A DNA stretch of 64,000 nucleotides, taken from assembly GCA_003342895.1 (NCBI GenBank), contig PTFA01000024.1, positions 1,692,932-1,756,931 on the forward strand, in the 5' to 3' direction. The position numbers and the translations under genes are program-made. This DNA is from Casuarius casuarius. Its lineage: Eukaryota > Chordata > Aves > Casuariiformes > Casuariidae. The notes beneath the pieces are model-generated. The model was given only the letters and a program-made list of their open reading frames with translations, was not told where the DNA came from and did not search any database. The stretch's first letter is position 1; every line of letters starts with the position of its first letter. Positions 26,870 to 41,800 of the stretch are shown piece by piece.

Positions 26870-29334
26870 GCAAGAAGCAAGAACACCTTCCAGATACCTC
26901 AGGGAGTTTACACAGACAGAGATTGTCTAACTCAATCATTCAGTAAACAGTCTGTGCCAATGCAATTTCAGGGAGACAGCATATGTTAAGTTTCCATCTG
27001 CTTCAGGTAAACCGATTCCATCTTGTCCCCAGGAAGATTAAATAAAAGTGAAGTCCTGGGGATGCTTACATGCGCTCATCACCTAATTAATCTGATTACT
27101 TGAGGAAATCAGAAGGGATGACATCTTTCAGTGAGCGCCTCAGTGTATTCAAGCGCAATATAGGATCATCCTGCTTTCCAACCTCTATTTTCCCCTTTTT
27201 TCTTATATATATAAATCTATTAAAGAAGGATGGAAATCTGCAGTCTCCCTGTGATGTAGTTCATATATTTCTCTTCATAACTGCTGCTAAAAAGTTAGGA
27301 GACAGAGCTGTACCAGAGCTCATTACCCAGCTGACCTGCAACATAGGTAAGAGACTGCAATTTAAGCAGAAGGCAATAGATGTCAGGGAGGCTGAAGTCT
27401 ACCTTTTAGGAGCTTATCAGCAACAAACTGACAGGTCTTTTTAAGAGCTGAAGAGGGCAACTACCCCTCACAGTTCTCCTGTCTCCTGAAGGCTCAGTGG
27501 TCTCCCAGAGTCATAAATCCGTGAAAGAAAATTCTCTCTCAATTGTATTTTCCCACATTGGGCTCACAATTGTTTGACAGGTGTCTCAAGTTTCACACTC
27601 TTCTCTCTAATTGAACTTCAGTCTTTACTTTTCAAGGTACTGCTGAACACACACCTGAAACCGACACAAAGTGGTTAGCAAGCTCACCTCATGGTTCTGA
27701 ACCTCTACAATGGTTTTACAGTTCTACCCTCACTCAGAAACACCCTCAGCTTCCCTGAAACATGCATCTCTACAAGCTAGAAACCAAGTAAAGCAACAAA
27801 AGTTTTAACTATCATTGTTTCCACATACCTTGTTTGTTGTATCATATAGGATCCAGCTGTGACAATTAATTTCATTATCAGTCATGCATTAATCCACAAA
27901 TACCCATGGTGGTATAAGGCACACACATAAGAGAGTAGAGACCAGAGAAGTCAAATCAGTACATACATTACATGCTCCTTCCCACATGTGGCTGCATACA
28001 ACTAATCAGCTACAGCCACCAGCATTGTCTCAGCTCACACCCTTTATGTCCTGTGGTTGAGTACCCCTCAAGGACTTGGTCTGATAAGTTTCCCAGCCAT
28101 AAAGCTTTCCTGTAGCCCCATTGTGTCTGCTGGTGATGACTCATTCTTAAGATATATGTTCAGCTGCCTGCTCAAAGATGTTGCACCTCTAAGGAGCTGG
28201 GTTCATTTCTACGCCAGGCATTCAGAAGCACAGCCTCCAGGCTACCACACTAGGGCCACCATTTTGCCCCTACCTCAAATACAGACCTAGTTGCCTTCAG
28301 AAGCGCTAGTTAGTTTTCCAGTGGAAGTCATGCCTTAGGGTAAAAACCTCTAATGTTCAGAACCTTGAGAAGAATTTCACAGCAGTTTCAAGTTGAATTA
28401 ACATGCCTTTTCCAAACTGAAAGCTTTTCATCTGAACAGGAATCACAACTCTGTCTTCATCAGTCCACTCTCCACACTGCCACAACTCTTTCTGTGCCTT
28501 CTGTTAGATCTGCTCTCTGGAGAAGTGGTGCTCAAAATATGATAGCTTTTCTTAGGCACTTGCCAAAAGGTTTCCATCAATAAGCACTAAAAATTGGTCA
28601 TCCAGGGTGGTTGGTTTATCTTTACAGCAGAAAAGGCAGACACTTCAGTGTTGCATTCAGCAGCACTGAGAAACTACTGACTGAAGGACAAAGTCTGCCC
28701 AACAAAATCTGGACTTTAAAATGTATACTTACCACACTACAGCCTACTTGCTAAGATGAATTCCTTGAGCATATCAAGAGGCCCTAGAGGAATTTTAACA
28801 GTTTTCATTTTAAGTCTTCAGTTCCACCAAAATCAGGACACAGAAGTAAATACCACTGTGCTATGAAGCAGCACAGCTGCCATTAAGACCTATTTTTTTC
28901 TCTTACCATATCTTCCTGGTGAAAAAGGATGAGAAGTATGTCAAACAAGCCCTACTGATCAGCCATTGAAAGAAGTGCTCCAACAGAAGTTGTATGCTTC
29001 CAACACATTGTGCTGTGCTGACAGTACTTTGTCTGGCACACTCACAGCTACACATGCAGGGGTTTTTTGTTGTTGTTGTTTTGTTTTTTTTAAGTTTTAA
29101 CAGCCGCCTACACAGGTTCTATGTATACGTAAATATCACATTCCAAAACTTTTCTTCCTACAAGACAAAAGATTAGTCTCTAAGCAGTTGAGCTTTCAGG
29201 TTTCAAGTGACTGGGCAAACCAGTACCTATAAACATCGTTATTAGCAGATTAAAACATTCTACATACTTATGCTCAGGGGAGACACCATTTTAACTTGCA
29301 GAACGGTTTCCACCAGCAAGACACACAAGACACA

Positions 29335-29509
29335 TGATTCCCATATGCTAAATCTTTATTGTGCAGCTGCTGTTCAGAGCTTTTATTACCCTTCATAGAC
29401 ACACATCAAAAAAGAATGTACATTAACAGTGGCTACATTGACAGGCAATGTAATAAATCTAATTGGTGGTGGTTTGTACACATGCAGTAATTCTTGCGGT
29501 GCAAAAATC
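29335..29509 (-). other. HINT1: HINT1 3' UTR
   Basis: This is the stretch from the TAA stop to the likely cleavage site, about 170 bases, a short UTR like that of mammalian HINT1. The low-coordinate end is estimated from the poly(A) signal, since the cleavage position cannot be read from sequence. Confidence 0.75.
29355..29360 (-). terminator. HINT1: HINT1 poly(A) signal AATAAA
   Basis: TTTATT on the plus strand reads AATAAA on the coding strand, 150 bases after the stop. It is the first canonical signal after the HINT1 stop codon. Confidence 0.85.
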
Positions 29510-33723
<4,214 letters not shown>

Positions 33724-33794
33724 GGCAGTGAGCTCACGCGCGGCGCCCGCCGCCTCAGCACTTCCTCCCCGCGGCCACCCCCCACCCGGCGCTC

Positions 33795-33799
33795 ATTGG
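33795..33799 (-). promoter_or_regulatory. HINT1: CCAAT box (NF-Y type), HINT1 proximal promoter
   Basis: ATTGG on the plus strand is CCAAT in HINT1 orientation, about 70 bases upstream of the start codon. Its flanks match the usual NF-Y context (AACCAATGAG). Assignment to NF-Y is inferred from the motif. Confidence 0.6.
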
Positions 33800-33835
33800 T
33801 TCAGCGCGGCGGCCGCCGGCCGGCCTCGCGTCGTG

Positions 33836-33840
33836 ATTGG
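33836..33840 (-). promoter_or_regulatory. HINT1: Second CCAAT box, HINT1 promoter
   Basis: A second ATTGG lies 41 bases further from the HINT1 start and reads CCAATCACG in HINT1 orientation. Paired CCAAT boxes about four helical turns apart are common in TATA-less promoters. Confidence 0.55.
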
Positions 33841-33965
33841 CCTTCTCGCCTGCCCTTTGCGGTTGTCCCGCCCTGGCGGCGCATGTGCTCTCGGCGCCGC
33901 GGCACTTATCAGGGATGGGGGAGTGCGCGGCGCGCCGTGAGGGGGGAGGGGGGGAGGGAGTCGGT

Positions 33966-33995
33966 GGCCCGGCCCGGCCCGGCCCGGCCCGGCCC
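33966..33995. repeat. (GGCCC)6 pentamer array
   Basis: There are six perfect GGCCC copies. On the minus strand this reads (GGGCC)6, six GGG tracts with two-base loops, which fits the G-quadruplex pattern. It is the reverse complement of the array at 34117-34141. Confidence 0.97.
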
Positions 33996-34025
33996 GCGCA
34001 GGGATCCGCGCAGGGATCCGCGCAG
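33996..34025. repeat. 12-bp tandem repeat GCGCAGGGATCC, 2.5 copies
   Basis: Two perfect copies (33996-34007 and 34008-34019) are followed by a half copy (GCGCAG, 34020-34025). The repeat abuts the GGCCC array directly. Confidence 0.97.
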
Positions 34026-34116
34026 TGCGCTAGAGAGTGGCAGTTAGAGGCAAGCGCCCCTTGTAGCCGTTAAAGGTCAGGCGCAGCCCCTTAGGGGCCA
34101 GGCCGAGGGCGGAGGC

Positions 34117-34141
34117 GGGCCGGGCCGGGCCGGGCCGGGCC
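34117..34141. repeat. (GGGCC)5 pentamer array
   Basis: There are five perfect GGGCC copies, giving five GGG tracts on the plus strand. They form a 25-base perfect inverted repeat with part of 33966-33995, with 121 bases between the arrays. Confidence 0.97.
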
Positions 34142-34290
34142 GTCGGCCGCGGCTTGGAGGTTGCTTGCGTGGGGCCGTGGCCGGGCAGAGGCCGCGCTGT
34201 GGCGTCGTCAGGCAGGGGCTGGTGGCCCCAGGCTGAGCCTGAATGGGCTCTTGGGCCTGTGAATGGGGTGTGCGAGTGGGTGTCCTGGTG

Positions 34291-35500
34291 AGGCTGGTCA
34301 GGGCCGTTAAGGCCTGTTAGTGTTCCCAGGGCCCTGATGCTTGACATCAAGTGTAATTCTGGTATGAAGTATGTAATTCCCCTTTCTCTCATCCAAAGGA
34401 GCATAACTGTGTCTTTCTAGACTTGGGTTCTCATCTATTAATTTAGTAGGAGTAAAAAAAGGTAATTGTTTCAATTTTGTCCAGAGTTTTCTTTCCATGA
34501 GAAAAGATGTTAAACAAAATGTTTTGGATCAGTTCTGATTAATAAACCTTGATTATGCCAATGTCATTATTTTTAAGAAGTAGAAATTCACTTTGAATGC
34601 TTCTGGGAATGAAAGACAGCTGTGTAAAAGTGTGTTGGTTGTAAATTGATGGGTTTCTAATTAAGTGTCTGAAGTGATGAGATTTTTCTTTGAAAGAAAA
34701 CTAGTAATGTACTTTTCTTTTTATGTCATTCATAGTTTGGCTCTAGGATTGTGGGCACTGCAATTTAAACCAGATTGAAGAGAATTAATAGATTTAGTGT
34801 CTAAGTTGTTTATTAATTTTTTGCTTGAAAACAAGATATACAAAAGTCTATCATTGTATGCAGTCCTAGGCCGGTCGCTTTTATTATTCTTAAGGTCCCA
34901 TTCAACTCCTGTTGACACCAACAGGAGTCTCTTAATAGGTCTTGGCATGGTGAAAGACAGCATTTGAGTCATTTATGTTAGTCGCATCAGAAAAGGTCTT
35001 GTGATCCCAGCAAGAATTATGATATTAAGCCTTTTGGACAAGCTACTGGTAAGTGTGCTAAAGCTGTAAAAACCTTTCTCTGCTCCACAGTTAATGTGAT
35101 TGTGCTGAGGGCCCTGCAGCCCCCCAGTCTCCCTCCCCGGTGCCCCCCCAACTGCCTGCTGTTGCTGTGGCTCTGCGAGCAGTGGTGGTCAGCACGCATA
35201 GGGGTGCAGGTTGCCGGGGGGCTGTTGTCACCCAGCTGGTATCACATTGCCAGTGTCGGTGCCTAGTTGTGTTGCTCAGCATTGCCTTCCCCTGGCTTTA
35301 TATTGATATTCATCCGTCTCCCATCAGTACGTTGGGGGAGCTGATCTGTGCTGGTGTTGTGTGATTTTAGGCACGCTTTGTTGTACCCCTAAAAGCACTT
35401 AGAGGCTTGTTACCATGTAGGCAAACAGAAAACTCTGACTTCGGTGTTTCTGTTTAAAGCTCCTAGGTCTCGTGGTGACAGAGAGACCTTCCTGAGGTGA
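34291..35500. other. Spacer between the HINT1 and LYRM7 CpG islands
   Basis: Non-coding. Positions 34330-35080 are AT-rich. Positions 35100-35360 are moderately GC-rich with scattered CpG. I recognise no repeat family or exon here. Confidence 0.6.
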
Positions 35501-35643
35501 AATATCGATGCCTCAGCGCTTTGGGCGCAGGCTGCTGTCGGTGCGGGTGGTCAAGCCCAGCGCGGAACGAGGGTGGGGGCAAGCGCGGCCCGGGGGAGCA
35601 GTATTGGCAGGGACTCCCGGAACCCCCTTGGCGTGGGGGCGCG

Positions 35644-35671
35644 CCGGAAGGTTTGCAGCGTGTACTTCCGG
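35644..35671 (+). promoter_or_regulatory. LYRM7: Two ETS/GABP (NRF-2) motifs, LYRM7 promoter
   Basis: CCGGAAG lies at 35644-35650 and ACTTCCGG at 35664-35671, in opposite orientation and 20 bases apart. Paired ETS cores are the usual GABP arrangement in promoters of nuclear genes for respiratory-chain proteins. Binding itself is inferred. Confidence 0.55.
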
Positions 35672-35736
35672 TAAGCCCTGTCGTTTTCTACCTAGCGGAA
35701 AAGGAGGTCGCCACGGACTCGGGGCGGCGCCTTCCG

Positions 35737-35741
35737 ATTGG
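35737..35741 (-). promoter_or_regulatory. LYRM7: Inverted CCAAT box, LYRM7 promoter
   Basis: ATTGG within CCGATTGGCTG lies about 70 bases upstream of the LYRM7 start. A GC/CACC-type box GGGGGCGTGG follows at 35764-35773. The ATTGGCTG context is a strong NF-Y match. Confidence 0.55.
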
Positions 35742-35810
35742 CTGTTGCTGAGCGCGCGGGGGAGGGGGCGTGGCGCTCCGCGGCGGCGGGCAGGCGGTGC
35801 GGTTCTCGCC

Positions 35811-35828
35811 ATGGGGAGCCGCGGGCAG
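35811..35828 (+). CDS. LYRM7: LYRM7 coding exon 1
   Basis: Six codons (MGSRGQ) follow a strong start context (GCC before ATG, G after). The exon is followed by the donor GTGAGC. The human first exon also encodes six residues before the VL-LFK segment. Confidence 0.93.
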
Positions 35829-38800
35829 GTGAGCGTGGCGCGCATGCGCGGCCCTCGCGGAGGGGCGGGGAGGGGGGCTAACGGTCGCCGCGGGCGGGGT
35901 AACGGTCGCCGCTGGGGGACGGGTATCCAGCTGGCGGGGGAGCCGCTCTCTGCGCGGGGGTCGTGTGGCCCCTCTTGGCGGAGCCCTGGCCTGGCCGCGG
36001 CCCCTGAGCGGGGCGGGCGGGTGTCCTCTCTCCCCGCGGCCTCCTCGGTGCTCGGGGTCGCCTCCAGCCCGGTGGAGCGGGGGTCTATGGGGAAGGGGCG
36101 GAGAGGAGCCGTGCGGGGCGGCCCGAGCCGCTCTGCGGCCGGCGGCGGAGGAGCGCTGCACCCGGGCCAGTCTGCCAGGGGCCACAAGGAGGGCCTGCCT
36201 CTGGGGCACGGGCTGCTTGTCAGAAGGGAAAGGGGAGTTGGCAGGAGGTGTGGGGCCGCTTGAAATAAAGCATTTGAACTCTTTTTTTGAGTGAGTCGTG
36301 TTTTAGCGTGCCACAGACATTGAGGGAAGGCATGCTCTGGATGGCTCGATGTCATGATGTGCAAATAGGATCGGGCTTTTTGTCAGTCATAACACTGCTT
36401 GGTGCTTAGTAGTTTGGAGCTGATGGTAATGTACACAGTACTGAAGAAGACAGGCTGTGTCCCCCCTTGGATTTGCAGTCTGAGGGTGTAAATACGAATT
36501 GGACTTGAAATGTATACTTAGGGATGTTGGGGAATTTTTCCTTATATTTGACTGGAGGGTAGGACCTTTCTTCTAGCACTTGCTAGCATTTATAGCATCA
36601 ACAAGCAGAATTACGATGGGAAGGTGTAGAAAAGCGATGGCAGAAAAGCAGGTGCTTGTCTCAACCTTTCATTTTTTTCCAATGTACCCTGCTTTTGGGG
36701 GGATTTGAGCCCCCTGTCTCAGGATAGAAGTGTTATAAAGCCTAATGTTATTCCATTGGGGTATTGGGGGGGAGGGGATCTGTGCTTTGCTAAATGACTA
36801 CAGTGCTGGAAGGAGTCAATGCATTGGTAAACCCTGCTTCAAAGTCCTCTAATGTTATCCTTGTAACTTCTGTGACCTGCTGTCACGCAAAATATCACGT
36901 GGGGTTTGCACAAATAGGCAAATGGCAAAAAGCGTTAGAGGAAGATACCTGAAAAGTATTGATCAAAGAGAGAGTTTGAAATAATCAGAAATTATGGGCC
37001 ATGGTTTCGCCCTACATATGACTTTCACTCAAAATTACTTGTAATATTAATTTTGCTATTTGCAAAGATGGTAAAATATTACAGACTAGAAATATTTCAA
37101 GATGTACTGTCCAAATAATTTAGTCAAATCTCCTAAAATATGCCTATAGAAGAAGGGATTTACATGCTAGCTCTTAATTCTGTTCATTCTAGTTTCCACA
37201 GTTTTAGCACATAGGAACACTGCAATTGAAGACAACCTAGTCCTGGTTAGCTGTGAATTATTAAGGACAAGAAAGGCAAAAAGGAGCTAACGCGCTCTCT
37301 TTTATTTGTGTCTGCTCACATTTGTTTGTCAGATCATGCTTTAAGTCTTCTAAAAGTGACAGAAGTTTTTAACTTAAAGAAACATCCCCGATACTCTTAA
37401 ACAATTGGGAATGCGCTAGTTTATCTTCTTTCCAGAAAGGTCTGTAATGTATGTATGTCCTCAACAGCAGTATATTTAGTCATAAATTACAATAAAAATT
37501 ATAAAGCACTTTACTCCATTGAAGTAAAGCAACATTTGAATTCGTTCCTATTTGTAAGTTGTCCTTTAATATTGTAAGTAATTCCATGATACTGTTATGT
37601 TATAGAAGCAGTATTGAACTGGAAGATTACCTGTTGTTACTGTTTTATGACTTCTTCCCCATCTTAACTGTCATGTTGCATGTGTACACTTCTGGATGAA
37701 TTGTCGTAAGATTTAGCCAAGTAATAGCTGAGCTGAGGGTGAGAACTTAGCTTGAAAATCTAAAAATGTGTCGATACCTGTTGGGAGTAATGGCTTTCAG
37801 AGAAGCTTGCCATCTCTCTCTGTCATAGAGAGATTAAAAGTATGAACAATGCTTTTTTCACAGCCCTGCTGGGATGTATTTATTCACTGCTGTCCCAGGT
37901 CATTGCTCTTTTGCTTCTAGGGGACAGACGTGTTTGTATCTCCAACTCACACATGCAAAGCATGCTAATGAGGAAGGTGGTCATTTCTTAGATATAGTAT
38001 GTGTTTCTTCTGCTTTCCTTCTAAGAAATTTTCAGAATATTGATTGTGAGAAAACAATCTAAGATTATGAGGAAATACCTAAAATTGTGCCTTCTAGAGG
38101 TGCCTGAACACACACAGAAGTACCAAAAATAACTTTTAAATGTTCCCAGACTTTTTGGTGCTTGTCAGTGATTGACAAAAAGTCAAGGTTTCCTGGTGTT
38201 TTCCATAATTCACAACAATATGCATGAATAAACAGCTAAAACCTTATGTCTATGAGCTGTCATTCTGCATGTTTTTGCATTATATACATACTGAGGTCTG
38301 TCATCTCTACATTGTAAATCCTAATCCTTCTGAGTGTTTGTTCTTACTGAGGTTTTTGTCTGATGATATGATAGTTATTTTTAGGGAAGGACTTTGTTTT
38401 GAGTTGGTTTTGCCGTATCACCTGTAGAAGATCATACCTAAGCATTATACAGAGACATTAAAAATAATTGTGCTCATTAGTTAATCTGCTAGTTGAGATG
38501 CTTTAAAAATTCTCTTTTCTCACATGCAAGAATACTTCAGCCATTTACATTTCTTTCTTTCTTTGTAATCAAAGTATTAAATCCAATGAGATACTCCTGA
38601 AAGTCTGTTTAGGTGACTTGTACAGTTGTTCTGATTGTATTTTTTTTTTATATTGGCATGAGAAATATGTTTGCATTAATGTATTTTCAGGATTTGATCC
38701 CTGTCATGCAAAGTGATTATTTATAAGTGTAGTGGCAGTACTCTCTTGCATCTCAGATGAGTTTGAAACATCCAGAACTGTCTAGGATTTTGATTTCTTT

Positions 38801-41800
38801 TACAGCTGCTTTATCTGCAGATTATTTGATCAAGATTTGAGACATAGTATCTGAGAAACTGATTTTCAACTAAGTTACATACTAAATGGAAAGAACATAA
38901 AATATCAAGCAAAAGCAAAATATCCTTAATTGCAACATGCTCATTTTAAATAAGAATCGCGTTAGCAAACAAATTCTATTGATATTTTGTTGACAGGTTT
39001 TGAAGCTTTTTAAATTGTTACACAGAACCCGACAAGAGGTTTTTAAAAACGATACCAGAGCCCTAGAAGGTAAGATATTTTTGTTATGTGGTAGATGCGC
39101 ACCTCTCTCTGTGCAGAACTTTCTTCTGCTTGCATGTTACATTGCCTGACTATGTTCGGTTCTTAAAGTAAGTGTCATCGTTGTGGCTATGAAGACTGGA
39201 GAAGGTAGCTAAAAATTTCCCCTATTTTGGAGGAGGAGGTGGCTGGTGTTAACCTAAATCGATTCTGCAGCGGCAAATAGTACACAACTATGCTAATGCT
39301 CCTGTGGGACCAGTGAGTAGGTGATGCAAGAACCAAAATGCAAGGGAAGGAGACCGGAATACTACTTCTGTTATCAGGGTTGGCTTATGTCAACTTGAAG
39401 TAACTGTAATTTCAGCAATAATTTCCTTGTCTCATCCAGTTCAGCTGTTCAAGAGAAATGGTTAACTGTATTTGTTTCTTTCTCACTTTTCTTTGTAACT
39501 TTACCATTTTTCCCTGTTTGTTGTGAGAGTGTGTGGTGAAGACAGACAATATCAAGTCATTAATGCTATTTTGTCCTGTTAACAGAAGCAACAGTGCTAA
39601 TATGAGGGAGGGTATGTTAATTCCAGTTTATGGAAAAATAAATGGAAGGGAGATAATTAACATTCATTCTGGTTTTCTTCTTTACCAAATGTGTTTGTGC
39701 ATATTTTGTAAGAGAGAAGGAACTTAGGGGGACTAGTGGAAACACAGTTGGGTAGTAGGCAAAAGAATATAGCTAGAAAGAAAATAATTCTTAAAATAAT
39801 CTTCCTTTAAATGACTGCCTTCCTCTTTTAATAGGCAGTCATTGAGGAAACTTCTGTGTGTCCATAACCAGACATCCTATAAGTTGAAACAAAAACCTTG
39901 TTTTTAGACTTGTGCCATATTTCTTAAGTATAATGTTGCTGAAAATGTCTCTTTTTGGAGCCTTTGTGGTCTTTCTGGGATTTTTTAGCTTTTTTTCCCC
40001 TCCCCCCTCCCTTCAGTCCAGTCAAAGCATGTTTAACTGTGCTAAGAATTAGACTTGATCCTCATGTACAATTGCTGTTCAGGAGGTCAATATTGTTTCT
40101 ATAGTAATGGAAACTTTTAGTAATAATGTCTACACATTAATTCTTTTTAAATCTCAGGATGCTAGATGAGCAGTCATAGCATTATATTTTATCCCTATAT
40201 TTATCCCTATATTTCCCCTATATTTATCCCTATACCAATTAAATCAAAATAAGACACTCTCATGTGAATTCCATGGAAATCTTGTGTTAAAAAAACTTTG
40301 GGTTGAATGCATCAGGAAGGGGATGAATTTTTTCTTTTAATGGAAAGGAGTAGGTAGCCAAAGGAACGCAGACATAAAACCAGGTTGACAAGCTGCCCTG
40401 AGACAGCTAGAAAGGCTTTAGGAATATGGGTTTTGAGCCACTGACAAAGTAAAGATAAAATTGTTTTGTTTACGCTTTATTTCCTTACTTCATTTAGCTG
40501 CAAGACAAAAGATAAATGAAGAATTCAAAAATAACCAAAATGAGACATCTGCAGAGAAAATAAGTGAGGTACCTCTTGTTTTGATGTTTTTTTCCACTTT
40601 GCATGAAAATTCATGCCTTTTTCTGAAAGAGTATCTGAACTAATGCAGACATTTATTGAGACATTGAGAGCGCAAGTGAGTTCTAAAAGGTGCTTCAATG
40701 GATCTTCGTTTACAAACATATTGATACCTCCATTGATATGTAGTATGTCATATAATTTTGCACGCATCAAAATACATAAGGAAAAAGCACCTTCTAGTAC
40801 TTTGATGCACTTATTCTGAGATCCCTAATAAAATTGGGGGAAAGAAAACTGTTCAATGTTGCTGTTTTTTCATGTAAATATTTTGTGTATTTTTCTTAGA
40901 AAATTTTTTGGAGCTTGGATCACTTAAGTTTACCTGTCTTTGTTGTATAGACAAGTACACAAAAATATGGAGAAATTAAATAATATTCTGCATTATTGAC
41001 AGAGATTGGAACTTATTTTGATTCCTGATTGCAAGTTAGGCATCCTCCTTCAGCAGCAGAGGCAGAACTGCTAACTGGTCATGGCTTCATTATAATATAG
41101 ATGTATTAATTCTACCACTGTTTTCTGTTTCTTATTTCCTTATGGTGAAAACCTTATATGCCAAAAGGAATAGGATATTTTGTTTTGTGACTATATATAT
41201 GTTACTTTTGCTCAGTTGCTATTTTAACACTTTTTACTGAGTAATTTTTCCAAAACTTACCGAGGTCTGAAATGAAACTTATGTATTTTAGATGTTTTTA
41301 GTTATTACCACCCATACTGAGGGAATGATTTAGTCATTGTCGTTCATCCTTTTAAGGAACTGTTTATACAATGTCGTTTGCACCAGTATGCGATTTCTAC
41401 TGCTGTTCTTCTACTGTTGGAAAGAAATGCCTCCATCTGTCCATTGCAGAAATAAATCTGGATATTTACGTCATTCCAGCCACTGGACAGTAATATAAAT
41501 AGTTCTGAGCATTTACTTAGGATTTTCTAGCATGTCCGTTTGTTTCCAGGCCCCTATAGTAGTACTTCTGTGTTTGTGTCCTGGACTTCTGATCTGTTTA
41601 ATTGCATGTTCTTTTCATTATTGATATACAGGAAAAATACTTGCTGTAATTTTTAAATCTGTATTTGTTAGGAATGGCAGCCTACAAAATATCCATATAT
41701 TACCTTTTAATATGGGTTAATTGATATATTGATTGAATGCGTAAGTGGCAGAAATTCTAGACTTCCATCAGAACTACGGAATCCTAGAACAACATATAAG

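Larger units (their letters stand above)
22596..29334. other. Intergenic, downstream of HINT1 (proximal)
   Basis: No coding is recognised. It holds a possible SINE remnant at 22795, the C15/A11 tract and a TTG-repeat T-rich tract near 29060-29095. Confidence 0.6.
35500..36260. promoter_or_regulatory. LYRM7: CpG island over the LYRM7 promoter and exon 1
   Basis: This stretch is dense in CpG and covers the region upstream of the LYRM7 ATG at 35811, exon 1 and the first 430 bases of intron 1. The edges are judged by eye. It contains ETS, CCAAT, GC-box and NRF1-type motifs and no TATA box. Confidence 0.85.
35829..38996 (+). other. LYRM7: LYRM7 intron 1 (3,168 bp)
   Basis: The first 430 bases are CpG island with an NRF1-type palindrome, followed by a possible intronic poly(A) signal. 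The rest is AT-rich, with no recognised repeat or coding. Confidence 0.9.

Noticed and set aside
35513..36364. 283-codon minus-strand open frame and a 173-codon one over the LYRM7 CpG island
   Set aside because: GC-rich DNA has few stop codons. The proteins are low-complexity Pro/Arg/Ala with no family resemblance and lie opposite the LYRM7 exon 1 region.
40613..40819. 68-codon open frame in LYRM7 intron 3
   Set aside because: It lies just past the exon 3 donor. It has no homology and is not needed for the LYRM7 frame.
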